Positions 13,501 through 24,399 of a stretch of 64,000 bases of DNA are shown piece by piece. Origin of the DNA: Myrica gale (Eukaryota > Streptophyta > Magnoliopsida > Fagales > Myricaceae); the NCBI GenBank assembly GCA_963930655.1, contig OZ005621.1, forward strand, positions 5,257,001 through 5,321,000. Direction: 5' to 3'. The stretch's first letter is position 1. Each line of letters starts with the position of its first letter. The notes beneath the pieces are model-generated. The model was given only the letters and a program-made list of their open reading frames with translations. It was not told where the DNA came from and did no database searches. The translations under genes and the position numbers were made by a program.

Positions 13501-13662
13501 TTGGACACGTTCGGTTAAAAAAAAATTTTAATCCTCACAATTTTTTAATCAAACTTCATTTTTAACACCACATAAAAATAACTACAGCACGCATATCAAT
13601 AAGTTAACATCACATAAAAATTCTAAAAATCCTCACAAAACTCTTTAACCGAACATCCCCTT
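13501..13662. mobile_element. Small MITE-like inverted-repeat element
   Basis: An acgttcggttaaa end near 13507-13519 is mirrored by tttaaccgaacat near 13645-13657, and the inner parts share tcctcacaa. About 160 bases in total. No convincing target duplication was found, so the superfamily is not assigned. Confidence 0.45.
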
Positions 13663-14261
13663 AGTAACCCCAAAAAATAATCCCCCGTGAATTAAAAAAA
13701 TCATATTTAAAATCAAACAATAAATCCAATAATAGACCAATATGTCTTTCTTGAGCTTCTAATGTAGTTCACATGAATATGGTAATTTTGAAAATTGAAT
13801 ATAAATTATATTCAATAATAGCGGTCGATTCCAATAGGGTTATATGCCAATGGATTTTAATATGATCCGTCTCATTGTATGATTTTACTCAAGGACTGAG
13901 CTAGAGTGCCAAACCTTTCCTTTTTTGTTTAGCAAAAAACAATAACTCCTAATATAAGATTTTTATTTATTTTTTATTTGGTATATGTGTAGTCTTTTGA
14001 ATTTGGTAGGTTTAAATTTTAATGAAGAATGTAAAAAAACAAAACAAAACATAAATGCACTCGCAGCTTCTCTCTAAGGTAAATAAAGTTGCAAATTAAT
14101 TAATATGGTCAAATTTCTTTTAAAAACATGCCTCTTTTAGTAATGGCATATGTTAATTGATACTAAACACAACATGTCAGGTATTCAAGTAGACCGTGCA
14201 GTTTACTAACGTTGCAGTTAATGAAATCTTATCTTCCCTATATTAACGAAGAGTAAAGAGG

Positions 14262-14465
14262 AAAATCTACCTCGTTTGTTTGATTTGTAAAATTTTAGCC
14301 TCTTATAATTTTAATATAATAAAATAATTACAATATAATCTCTATTTCTTATCAAATCATTAATTTTAACTTTTAAAAATATAAAAAAATTCATTCAAAT
14401 AATCTCTCCCCATTTTTTCACTAATTTCAATACCTTAAAATTTTAATATTCAAACACAATGTTAT
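14262..14465 (-). mobile_element. Degenerate MITE copy, same family as 22693-22882
   Basis: The sequence resembles the reverse complement of the better preserved element at 22693-22882: shared cctcttataatttta, aaaatataaaaaaattcattcaaataatctctcc-type blocks and caaacacaa-like ends. The ends are eroded and no target duplication is visible. A third remnant lies at about 16609-16785. Confidence 0.45.
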
Positions 14466-14473
14466 ATCCTTTA

Positions 14474-14722
14474 GGCTATGTTTGGTTTAGATCTCAAAAT
14501 ACGTTTTTGTGTTTTTGTTTTTTTGGAAGTAGTGTAGATTCTCTTGATATTGGTGAAAAATGTGTTAAAAGTTGTTGAAATTTGTAAAAAGTTATTGGGA
14601 TTGGTGAAAATATATTAAAATTGATGAAAAAGTTATTAGAATTGATAAAAAAATATTGAAATTGATGAAAAAATAAAGGAGAAGTTTTTGAAAACCTTTT
14701 GAGATTTCATTCAAACAGAGCC
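14474..14722 (+). mobile_element. Tourist/PIF-Harbinger-like MITE with TTA target duplication
   Basis: The terminal inverted repeat is GGCTATGTTTGG at the left and CAAACAGAGCC at the right, flanked by TTA on both sides (14471-14473 and 14723-14725). A 3-bp TTA/TAA duplication is characteristic of PIF/Harbinger elements. The interior has repeated gttgttgaaa / ttgatgaaaaa blocks. A related copy lies at 40102-40308 inside the ALY gene. Confidence 0.65.
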
Positions 14723-15309
14723 TTAGTTTCACAATTTGTTTTTGTCGGTACGTTATCAGAAATTAATTATTTTTTACAATGAACCACGTCACGAACAATA
14801 GGGACACTTCGGACATGCACCAACTAGACAGCATCAAAGAACAAAACACTGGTCGCGGGATGTAGAATAAGGACACCAGAGGACTGAACACTTTTGGTTG
14901 AACCAACGAGGGACTGACACGTTAGCATCAAACCTCTGGCTGCGGCCTTTTTTTCTCAGCCAATAAGTATCATCCCACTCTTCCTTATAGCGCGTGACCG
15001 CGTGTCACTAAGCGCAAGATACAAATAAATTATATTTTTAATAGGCCTGGTCCTGCTTTAAATTTTTTTCTAGAAAAAAAGGCAATTCAATTCGGTCAAT
15101 TTTTTTTTTTTAAAATGTACCAGCCTAGTTTAACAGTAATTTTTTATTTTTGTAGTTTAAATAATAAAAAACTATTTTTGAAAAATGGAAGCCAATTACA
15201 TGTAGCGATGTTTGCGAATTAAAATTAAATGAAAAATTTAGAAATATTATAGAAATTAAGATGAGTTAAATTTTGATTGGATTTTGAAATAATTAGTAAA
15301 AAAATAAAG

Positions 15310-15961
15310 GCTTAAATACACCCACAGTCCTTGTGATATGACAATGTTGCAAATATATCCCTTATATAAGAAAAGTTGCAAATATGTCTTTGTAGTATGT
15401 TTTTCGTTAAATCTATGTCCTTTCGTCAGTCTCCGTTAAAAACACTAACAGAACTTGATGATGTGACAAGTTTAAGCCACGTCAGTAATGCCCGTCATTT
15501 TAACAAAGCCAAGTCAACACACAATCAGCGAAAAAAACCACGTGGCATTGTGAATAAATTTCCTTCCATATACTCAAAATTAAACGATGTCTTATACCCA
15601 TCCTCCCGTAAGTAATACGAGCAGGGGACGGGTTAGGGTTCGCAAGGGGGAGATTACTTACGGGAGGATGAGTATACGACACTGTTTAATTTTGAGTATA
15701 GGGAAGAAAATTTATTCAAAATGCCACGTGACTTTTTTTTGTTGATTGTGTGTTGACTGGCTTTATTAAAATGACGGGACATTGCTGACGTGGCTTAAAC
15801 TTGTCACATCATTAAGTTCGGTTAGTGTTTTTAACAGAGACTGACGGAAGGACATAGATTTAACGAAAATCATACCACAGAGACATATTTACAACTTTTC
15901 TTACCTCAGATATATATCTATAACATTGTCATACCACAGAGACTGTGGATGCATTTAAGCC
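15310..15961. mobile_element. Long foldback MITE with 9-bp target duplication (Mutator-like)
   Basis: The element consists of two arms of about 300 bases that are near-complete reverse complements (about 15310-15607 and 15657-15961) around a loop of about 50 bases. The ends are GGCTTAAAT and ATTTAAGCC. It is flanked by an exact 9-base duplication, aaaaataaa, at 15301-15309 and 15962-15970. Nine-base duplications are the signature of Mutator-like elements. There is no transposase, so it is non-autonomous. Transcripts from it would form a long hairpin. Confidence 0.85.
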
Positions 15962-15970
15962 AAAAATAAA

Positions 15971-17187
15971 TTTGTATATGATTAGTGAAAACTTAAGTGA
16001 AATGATTTTATGGAGAGATGTTAACTTGAAACTATTTTATTTGATCAATTTTTAAAAAAAAATTTGATTTACAAACATATCTCTCGAGTCACCTAACTCG
16101 ATTACATTAAGGAAAAGGTGGCTCTCACTCGTGGTAACATTGCGTGGGGGTTGCATTTAGTCCGTCTATATAACAAAAATGGTAACTATCCTATAGAGGT
16201 AGTTTCAGTTGCTTTCGGTTGTGGTTCTCTAACTAAAATAAGCGGACCGGATATCATACTTTAACAGGATGGACGGGTGAGATTTGTTACATGTCAACTT
16301 CTGTACAGTAGCGGAGTAGTAGTAGGTAAGAAGTCTATACGATCATAATTGTTCTGCGCATCAGGTAAAACGTGTGACCGGGCGTAGACGGTTGGTGGAC
16401 TGCTTGAATGAGACGGGGAGGAAACCGGACGAGCAGGTCATCGGGTGGAAAGTGAATTTGTTTGACTTGGACAGAGCATTGGCCACAAGTGGCACTTTTA
16501 AGATTTGCTGCCATTGCTCTGTTTTGGACTGTAGTGGGCTGTATCCTAACCCGATGTCGGCGAGTTTTTTGCGGATCTTGCGTGTAAATTTTCGGCTACT
16601 CGATTTAGGTGCGTTTGCTAATAATATTTACAAAATATTTTATAAATTTATAATAAAATAATCTTTTTTTCTATCAAATTATAACTTTTCACTATAAAAA
16701 ATATAAAAAATTATCTCTCTCTTCAATTTTTCACTAAACTCAATATCAATACTAAACTCAATACCAAAAATTTTACGACATAAATATACACATGTTCTTG
16801 TTCATACGTGTGTCTCTGGTTCTAGCGGTGGAGGTAGAAATTTTATTTTTGGTGGGCCAAATACAGATTATAATAATTTATTTTTATTTTATATTATAAA
16901 AAATTATTGTTTGAAATTTGCACATTCTAATTGTTACGTTCTCTCCCTTGATTTTTTGTTACATTCTATGATACAATTTAATCGTTATAATTGTGACACG
17001 TGTAGTATTTTATATTTATTTGAATGGTGATATTTTAACATGAGGTGTTAAGTATAAGTAATCGATAATTTGGAGTTCTACGTGTTAATATTGATAACTT
17101 TGGGTGCAAATGGTAAAATATGTGGTAGTTAAAGGATATAAAATATAATTTATATATATTATGTTGTTTTCCATATGTATAATATCA
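15971..17187. other. Intergenic AT-rich DNA with a MITE remnant
   Basis: No gene is supported. About 16609-16785 resembles the reverse complement of the MITE family at 22693-22882 but is too degraded to bound. The open frame at 16374-16661 lacks recognisable motifs. Confidence 0.45.
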
Positions 17188-17196
17188 AAAAATCAA

Positions 17197-17758
17197 GGAA
17201 AATTTGCTTTTTAGTCATTAGGTTTTGAGCCCTTTTGAATTGTATTCCTTAACTTTCAACCTTCAAATTTGTAGTCATTGAGTTTTCTTTTGTCGAATAA
17301 ATGGTCCTTCTGTCAGTCTGTCGTTCATATACTCAACGGAACATGAAGCGGTTGACCGGGTATATGTGTTAAAAGTGAGCGGTCGACCGCTTCATGTACC
17401 AGTCGACCGATACAAATTTGACGGCAAACAGACGGAATGACTAAATTTTATAAAGATTAAAGTTCAAGGACTAAAATTTTGACCCACTAAAATTCATGAC
17501 TAAAAATGAAAGGAGGTAAAACTCAAGGATTAAAAAACAAATTTCCCACCCCCAAGGGTTTGGTGTGGCGAGAAGGTTTCGGCTTGGGTTCTAACATGTC
17601 CCAAGTTCGAGCCCCAACACCCCCATTATTGCCCTTGACTTACCCGCTCCCTGGGTTGTGGGGTCGGTCCAGGGGACCGGAGTTTGTACTTCAGGGTTGG
17701 GCCAAAAGGGTCCGGCTTTGGAAGATTTCCTCGTCATAAAAAAAAAAACAAATTTCCT
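17197..17758. mobile_element. Mutator-like MITE carrying a nested SINE
   Basis: The left end GGAAAATTTG and right end CAAATTTCC form a terminal inverted repeat, and the arms (about 17197-17340 and 17405-17546) are imperfect inverted copies sharing the tttagtcattaggttttg / caaggattaaaaaac theme. The flanking 9-base duplication aaaaatcaa is at 17188-17196 and 17759-17767, with one extra base at the right junction. The centre contains GCGGTCGACCGC-type palindromes. The right end is interrupted by the SINE at 17547-17742, so the MITE is the older insertion. Without the SINE and its second target copy it is about 350 bases. Confidence 0.7.
17547..17742 (+). mobile_element. tRNA-derived SINE with A-tail and 15-bp target duplication
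   Basis: The left part has RNA polymerase III promoter-like boxes: an A-box-like gtggcgagaagg near 17562 and a B-box-like agttcgagccc near 17605. The element ends in an A-run at about 17738. It is flanked by a 15-base duplication, aaaaaacaaatttcc, at 17532-17546 and 17743-17757. Internal pol III boxes, an A tail and a long duplication define a SINE moved by LINE machinery. The A-rich duplication partly overlaps the tail, so the exact 3' edge is uncertain. Confidence 0.75.
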
Positions 17759-18305
17759 AAAAATCAATATAAACATTATTTAGGTCATAAAAAATATACT
17801 CAATAAGTTGCGCATGTTTACATTATTTAAACTAGGGGTGAATAGCGGACTAGTCGGAAGCGGAATTTGACATTCCGACATCCGGTCCGCTAACTAGCGG
17901 ATGGCCAAAAAAGAGTCCGCTAAGATTAGCGGACTTAGCGGAAGTGGATAGCGGAATTCCGCTAAGTCCGCTAAGATGTAATTCACAAAATAAAATCCTA
18001 AAATATGTAATTGACAAACAAATCTAAAAGACTAGAAACTTAGCGCTAACTATTAAGCCCAGAATTTAAAAAGTTTAAGAAACCTAACGTTACCATATGG
18101 ATACACAGCATATTAGGAGTTGAATACACATCACAAATTAGCTCAAATAAACACTATATCCAGACATTAAAACAATGTTCTCGAACACAGGCAGATTTCT
18201 TTTGTCACAAATATGCTAATTAATATTTATTTCTTTGTGATGTGTTAGTGCAACAAGGAGCTGCATTGCTATTCTCAAGTTCACCATCTGTTGTTAGACA
18301 TGTTA

Positions 18306-20587
18306 TTAGGCATGGTATGATAATTTGTCTGCAGATTCATCTACTTTTGTGTGGCGATGTCTAATTTGGGCACCCCTTTCCTCCATGGCCTCTCTGAAAT
18401 GGCCTCTCTGATCGATCATTGCCGGTCTCTGTTTAGGGTCAGGGTGGACACATGACCTCAGAACCTCACCAATTAGCTCCAGGTGGTCCTCTTGGAAGGA
18501 TGTCAAAGTCGGATCAACCATTTCTCTAAGCGATTGCTCTCCTCTCAAATAGTCACATGCCCAGTCTTCAAGTATGCCACTGTCAACGGAGAAAGGGAGT
18601 CTGCCTGTTACAATTTCGAACAATATGACACCAAAGCTGTAGACATTACTTTCCAGGCTTATCGATGGTTGCTCATTCCAGAAACTGAACTCTGAGATCT
18701 TGGCTGCATAATCCTCAGTGAGAACGACAGCTGCAGAGTTCAGGTTGTTGTGGGCGATAGGTGAATTCAGCTGGTGCATATGTTCAAGGCAGTAAGCGAT
18801 TCCCATTGTAATTCTAAGTCGCATTCCCCAGTCCAGGTGTTCGGCCTCTTTTACTGCAGGAAATGGAAATTAGAAATATTAATCAATAATATTAGAAGCT
18901 AAACACTAACAAGTACTTATCACTAAGATGTACCACCAAACTTAGCAAACGATCTTTCTAATTTTATCATTGATGAGAGCGTATAGTCTTCCATTGCCTA
19001 ATTATGTATCAACCTCAAATTCATACACTGCAACATAATTTCAAAAGCTTAATGATGTTGCAACCTCTGATGTTAATTTAACGTCAGGACCAAACACAAA
19101 ACACATTGGCTTTTTCTTAACATTTCTTGTTTCAAAATATTCCTTCTTATTCTCTTCTAATCTGACAGATAGCAACATCAGTGGCGCAAGAAGGTACTCA
19201 CTCACTGTCTAGTTGGAGCATATTCAATAATGACAGCAAGGTACTCACTGTGTAAATGCTCAAAGAGTGTTCCATTTGAGGCGTATTCACAAACCATCAT
19301 CCTGGTGAAAGGCTCATCTGAAGTTATTGTATCCCAAATCTAACACCTCCAACTCCTTCAGCTCCCCGATCCCTTCGGGAATGATTCCAGTAAAACAATT
19401 ATTGCGCAAAACACTACACAGAAATGCAAAGTATTTGTGATTCACAGGGAAAAAAGAACTTTGAAACAGCATGGACTAGAGATTATTAGACAACTAGTTA
19501 ACTTGTAAATGATTACATTGACTTTATCTGGACTAGCTTTGCAAGCTCGGGTGCCATTGTTCCTCTCAAACAAAGGCCTTTCAAGTTCCTGCATATTCAA
19601 TAAATCCAAGTGTCACTCCTTCATTACAACATTAAACTGTAATTCACGCACTCATAGTTTTGAATAGCAAATATGACCAGATGAATAGATTGAGCTCCAA
19701 AACAACATAATTAATGGCTTAATTTCAAACCAACATTTATATAGTCCACTACCACCCTGCCTTCCACCTTATCAAATCTGATGCAGCGGTAAATTAGTTG
19801 AAGCTCTAAATTCTTTCTACAACCTAAAAGCCACAGCAAGAAACAAGGACCAAGATTTTACAAGAATACAATTCTCTGCAAAAAAAGCCCATAATTAAGT
19901 CCTAAAAATGGAACTTATTCCACTTGTCAAAAAGAGTTCTAAGATTAAATTTTTTGACCCGTGATTTGAAGCATTGTATGGCATGCCTTCCCCAACATTT
20001 GAACCTCTTTTAGATTAAACAAAAAAATTAATATCTATTACCATCAACAACTAACAATTCAGGACAAGCGCGAAAGTAGAGCTTTCTTGATCCATGTAAA
20101 AAAAACTAAATCTAACGATCACTAATATCCATTTGGTTACCAAGAAAACCGAGGATCCAAGGAGAAGCAGAAGCACCCACTAAAGACAACTGAGAAGAAG
20201 AAGAAAAAGAAAAAGAAGAAGAAGAAGAAGAAGAAGAATTACTCACAAGCTCACAACTTTTCCGTCTGAGCACTCAACCCCAAACCACGAACATGGATCA
20301 ACCTCTCCATCTTCCTTTTTCCAATTCGACAACGCGCCTAAGGGGTCACTTATCACTCTCTCTTTAAATCTTAGCAGAGCCAAACCTACGACAAAAGAGA
20401 GTTACCCCGCTCATCATTTTTCTTCAACTTTCCGGAGGAGTAGGGGGGGTGGCTGGGAAGAAGGAACAAGATGAACCGAAAAGCTCTTACCTTCATCGTT
20501 GAGACACCAACTCAGACTCAAATCCTGACACAGTAAGCACACCACGAAAACGCCTACCAAACGGCTCAATTTCCACTTCTCATCCAT
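18306..20587 (-). pseudogene. Collapsed LRR receptor-like pseudokinase (MRH1/MDIS2/At3g56050 type)
   Basis: Exon-like blocks in coding order: 20491-20587 (signal peptide ending in CLNDEG), 20247-20385 (LRR N-cap with the GALSNW and DPCSWFGVEC blocks), 19517-19588 (72-base LRR exon), 19249-19413 (LRR to DLGYNNF, then kinase from DEPFTRMMV) and 18306-18853 (kinase C-lobe). Splice sites are preserved. The remaining LRRs, transmembrane segment, juxtamembrane region and kinase N-lobe are absent: the LRR is joined to the kinase at about 19320 out of frame, and a TGA stop follows at 19314-19316. A further in-frame loss lies before ESNVYSFG, and the C-terminal tail after about DPKQRP is aberrant. The family is pseudokinase by nature (AHNNLN in place of HRD, SEF in place of DFG). 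From its ATG it could give only a secreted product of about 135 residues. It lies inside a candidate hAT element, so it is probably a captured fragment, not the resident gene. Confidence 0.8.
20195..20237. repeat. (GAA)n microsatellite
   Basis: Repeated gaa/gaaa units occupy about 40 bases just after the second exon-like block of the captured kinase gene, inside its intron. On the coding strand this is a TTC run. Confidence 0.8.
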
Positions 20588-20664
20588 TCTGGATCGGAAT
20601 TACAAACACGACGATTCCAGCAGACTTTTTTGCAAAAGTTTGATCACAATTGAGCCGTTTGGTA

Positions 20665-20757
20665 TGGGGTTCGCTGGCTGCTGCAAGGAACGGGGGGTGG
20701 GGTTCGCTGGCTGCTGCAAGGAACGGGGGGTGGGGTTCGCGGGCTACTGATGCAGGG
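20665..20757. repeat. 33-bp tandem repeat, about 2.6 copies
   Basis: Units begin at 20665, 20698 and 20731 with tggggttcgctggctgctgc; the first two are nearly identical and the third diverges. The array lies between the captured gene's start codon and the GC-rich hAT subterminal zone. The 33-base period is a multiple of three, so an antisense frame stays open, but no protein is supported. Confidence 0.8.
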
Positions 20758-21032
20758 GCCAGGGAGGGGGAGATACGTTTTAGAAGGTAGGTTAATACAC
20801 TTATAAAAAAACGACGTCGTTTTAACATTTAGTAAAAAAACAAAAAAAAATCCTGGAACCGGATTTTCCGTTAAACCGGCGGAAAATTCCGGTTCCGGTT
20901 TCGGGAAAGGTCTAAATCGACCTCCGGCTCCGGTTCCTGGAAGAGGCGGAGCTCCTCTTACCGGAACCGGTGACCTAACCGGAGACGGAACTCCGGCGGA
21001 TGGCGGACGGAACTTACAGGCCTAATTTAAAC

Positions 21033-23235
21033 ATTGTCAGTTATAAACAATGATTATATTTCTTTAGTTTATTGAGCATGTTATGAATATGCTCCTAGAT
21101 ACAATAGACATTATATATAAAAAAAAAAAAGAGTTTGAAGAGAGTCAAATAAAGGAGACTCATACTAATAACAAAAATTATTTTTAAAATCTTATATTAT
21201 TTTTTTAAAAAAATAAGAATGTTTTAACCGTCATAACCTTCTACTGTTCAATAATTATAATTTTAAGAAAAATTCTCAATTTCCGAAGATGTGAGCTAAA
21301 TTTAAAAAGTTTTAAAATCCTATTTAAATGTGTTTTTGAGGAATTTCCTTGCAAGACAGACCGATTCCCATGGTGATTTAGGCATTTCTATGTTCCTATG
21401 CGCGCGCGCACAGAGGTATATACATGTATGGGTACGTGGCCCTGTGTGTGAGAAAGCCCATTGGGGCTCATAAAGCTGGCGGTGCAAACTGGGTGAGAGT
21501 TGAAATGATTGAGTAGTTTCTCCTGCAACATATTCATTATATACTGGTTGGGAATCATTTTGCATTTTATTTAATGTTAATAATTTGAAATTACAAGACT
21601 ATTGTAATTTTTCTTGTCCTTACTTCAAATGATTTAAATCTTGAGAAATTTTAAATTCATTGTCTGAGTTTTAATGATATTTTAGAAACATGCATTACTG
21701 TTTTAAAATTGACAAATCACTCCCTCGATCACATTTTTCTTCAATTTAGATTTATAACAAAATTGATAACGTAACATGTCAAGTGTCAATATATGATTAT
21801 GCGACATAACACATGTCTTAGACATAAATAAAAATTGTAATTATAATTGATGAAACCAAATTTAACTAGTCTATCACAGAGTTTACTGGACTAAAATGGC
21901 CCGAGGGAACTTGGCCAAAGACTTCGCACTTAGGATGGGTTGAAAGATTGAACAACATCTTCCTTCCTCCTACAAGCAAATAATAGAATCAAGGGCACGA
22001 GGTCCTCCCTGTTGGGGATATCTTCGATGCTTTTGTCAGTTACCATTTTTCTATATATCTATTGTTCTTAGAGGTTTTTGTAGAGAATAAAAGTTTACCG
22101 CCCTTTTGAGTTTCTTTCCTCTATATATTCATCCTTATTTTCTGTGGGCTTGGGCCTTGCCAATCTTTATCTCGGCCCAACCCTTCATTTCTTAGATCTT
22201 ATCAGTCTCATCCACTCTTCCCCTAGATAATAGTCATGTTAGGCTTGTCTCCCTTTATTGGTCCAAGTTGACTTACTCCTTATCCCCTCGTCCAATCTTT
22301 TGAGCCGCCTAGTCAGGGAATGAAATCATGGTTGCTTGCGTGGACTTCCATACCTTATAAAGCTTCTACGACAAGCCATATGTGGATACTATAGTCTACT
22401 CCTAATATCTCTCGCGGGGGAAATATTCTCTGCTCCAACCTAGCAGACCTATGTCTAAACTATATTTGGGCTTCCGGTTGTGGGCTTTTGTGGGAGGGAA
22501 AAAGTCCTTCTCCACCAATAATACTAAATAAATTAAAAATGTATAATTAACAGAAATTGTAAATTAAATAAACAATAAAAATATTATATTTTTTATATAG
22601 ATTTAAAACATGGACATGACACATGACTACATATTGATATTTAACATCCGTTAAAAATATGAACAAAAATACGATGGAAAAAGTGATTTTTAGGTTGTGT
22701 TTGAGTCTTATAATTTTGGGGAGATTAAAATTTTATAGTATTGAAAATGGTGAAAAAGTGAGGAGAGATGATTTGAATGAATTTTTTATATTTATTATAG
22801 TGAAAAGTAATGATTAGACGGAAGAAAGAGATTATATTATAATTATTTTATTATGTTAAAATTTTAGTAAACAAACACAACTTTAGAAGCATCACCTAAA
22901 TCTATAGAGTGATTTATCGATTCTAAAAAGCTAAGCAAATTTTTATAATCTCAATAAAAAAACCCTTATTGTGAAGTTTTTTGCTATAAGTAAATACACA
23001 ATAAATAAATAATGTGGACTACATAAAAAGTTTCTCTGCCGCGATTCGCACCTCGATTGACTTTTGGAGAGGTGCCGAGCAGCGATGCGTATTGTTTTTT
23101 CCGGGCAGAAAATGCAATACGTTCAAAACCTCTCCGTAGCCTCTCTATAGGGTTTTACTTCCTACATTCTCTGGCGGAGATCGAAAATTCGCTCATACAC
23201 AGAAGAATAGGTTTGTTTCTGCTCTCATTCCATCA
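21033..23235. other. Intergenic region between the hAT element and the mTERF genes
   Basis: AT-rich DNA with one recognisable element (22693-22882). The stretch 21890-22510 is less AT-rich and has no coding frame of note; it may be old transposon DNA, but I cannot name it. The last 200 bases probably contain the mTERF promoter and 5' leader; the open frame at 23057-23392 overlaps the mTERF start in another frame and is not supported. Confidence 0.4.
22693..22882 (+). mobile_element. PIF/Tourist-like MITE with TTA flanks
   Basis: The ends GGTTGTGTTTG and CAAACACAACT are inverted repeats, flanked by TTA at 22690-22692 and 22883-22885. The interior is AT-rich. Degraded reverse-oriented relatives lie at about 14262-14465 and 16609-16785. 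Confidence 0.55.
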
Positions 23236-24399
23236 ATGCCAAAACCCAAGTTTTATTTTCAGTGTAAAACCATTCGAAATGGAAGATTTAGTATTACTGC
23301 TCTACCACCAATTCACAAAGTGGGTTTTCTTGCAAATTCGTGTTTGCTTTGGAGATACATCTCAAGCGCTGCGAATCAACAATCATTTGTAGTATCTTAC
23401 CTTATAAACATGCTTGGGTTTTCACCAGAGGTTGCTCAATCAGCTTCACGATATGTAAGTTTCGAAAGCCCAGAAAGAGCGGACATTGTGGTTAAGTTTT
23501 TCAAGAGCCATGGATTCACTCAAACCCAGATCTCGAACCTCGTTAGAAGACTCCCATCGGTGCTTTTGTCTGATCCCAACAAAACCCTTTTGCCTAAAAT
23601 TGAATTCCTTGCCTCTAAAGGAATGTCAAGGCCAGACCTTGCCAAGCTGCTATCAGGGTATCCTGCTGTTTTAAAAAGAAGCTTAGAGAATCAAATTATT
23701 CCTTCTTTCGATTTTTTTGCAAGTGTGCTTAAGTCAGAGGTTAGGACGATTCAAGCTGTAAAAAGGTTCTCGGGTATCCTTATTTTTGACCTTGAAACTT
23801 ATATGTTGCCTAATATGAATATATTGAGAGATAATGGAGTGCCAGAGTCTAGCATTCGTACTCTACTTGAATACCAGCCTAGATCACTCGTGGTCAATCC
23901 GGTTCGGTTTAGAGAGATTGTGGAGGAAGTAAAGGAAATGGGATTCAATCCTTTGAGGTTGAAGTTTTCTCTGGCAGTATTTGCGTTCCGGGCAATGAGC
24001 AAATCAACGTGGGAAAGCAAGGTTGAGGTTTATAAGAAATGGGGTTGGTCCGAGCATGAGATTTTTGAGGCATTTGCTCGGCATCCATGGTGCATGATGG
24101 CATCTAAGGAAAAGATTACGGGGGTGATGGATTTTTTTGTCAACGAGATGGGTTTGGACTCTAAAGTCCTTTTGAAACGCCCCTCTCTTTTTTCTTCGAG
24201 CTTGAAAAACAGATTGATTCCCAGGGGTTTGGTTTTTCAAGTTTTGTTATCAAACGATTTGATAAAAAAGGACATTGGCATGCCTGCATTTTTTGAGTGC
24301 ACTGACGAGATGTTTCTGCAGAGGTTTGTTGTGCCTCATAAGGAGGAAGTTTCAGAACTCTCGAAGCTATTGGATGGAAAATTGGATCTTTGCAAATGA
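23236..24399 (+). CDS. mTERF-family protein, probably mitochondrial or plastid
   Basis: This intronless gene encodes 387 residues. After a basic, hydroxyl-rich N-terminus of about 45 residues resembling an organelle transit peptide, the protein is built of repeated helical mTERF motifs with the recurrent PSVLLSDPNKTLLPK, YPAVLKRSLENQIIPSF and RFSGILIF pattern and regularly spaced proline/leucine positions. mTERF proteins bind organellar nucleic acid and act in transcription, RNA splicing or ribosome assembly. This branch is the expanded, often tandem and intronless plant group around At5g07900/At1g21150, whose members mostly lack a defined target. A frameshifted paralogue follows 2 kb downstream at 26400. 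The start was chosen because this frame alone gives the family N-terminus. Confidence 0.88.
   Translation: MPKPKFYFQCKTIRNGRFSITALPPIHKVGFLANSCLLWRYISSAANQQSFVVSYLINMLGFSPEVAQSASRYVSFESPERADIVVKFFKSHGFTQTQISNLVRRLPSVLLSDPNKTLLPKIEFLASKGMSRPDLAKLLSGYPAVLKRSLENQIIPSFDFFASVLKSEVRTIQAVKRFSGILIFDLETYMLPNMNILRDNGVPESSIRTLLEYQPRSLVVNPVRFREIVEEVKEMGFNPLRLKFSLAVFAFRAMSKSTWESKVEVYKKWGWSEHEIFEAFARHPWCMMASKEKITGVMDFFVNEMGLDSKVLLKRPSLFSSSLKNRLIPRGLVFQVLLSNDLIKKDIGMPAFFECTDEMFLQRFVVPHKEEVSELSKLLDGKLDLCK

Larger units (their letters stand above)
17833..21024 (-). mobile_element. Candidate Pack-hAT element carrying a receptor-kinase gene fragment
   Basis: The two ends are TAGGGGTG (17833) and the inverted ACAGGCCTA (ending 21024). 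They are flanked by an exact 8-base duplication, ATTTAAAC, at 17825-17832 and 21025-21032; eight bases is the hAT length. Both subterminal zones are crowded with short GC-rich repeats unlike the flanks: AGCGGA/TCCGCT at 17840-17990 and CCGGTTCC/CCGGAACC at 20850-21010. No transposase is seen. The interior holds a spliced but collapsed LRR receptor-kinase gene in antisense orientation. The termini match each other only imperfectly, so the boundary call rests mainly on the target duplication and the subterminal repeats. Confidence 0.65.

Noticed and set aside
20580-20828. Minus-strand 82-residue frame with AASEPHPPFLA repeats as a peptide gene
   Set aside because: It is generated by the 33-base tandem repeat and has no signal peptide or homology that I recognise.
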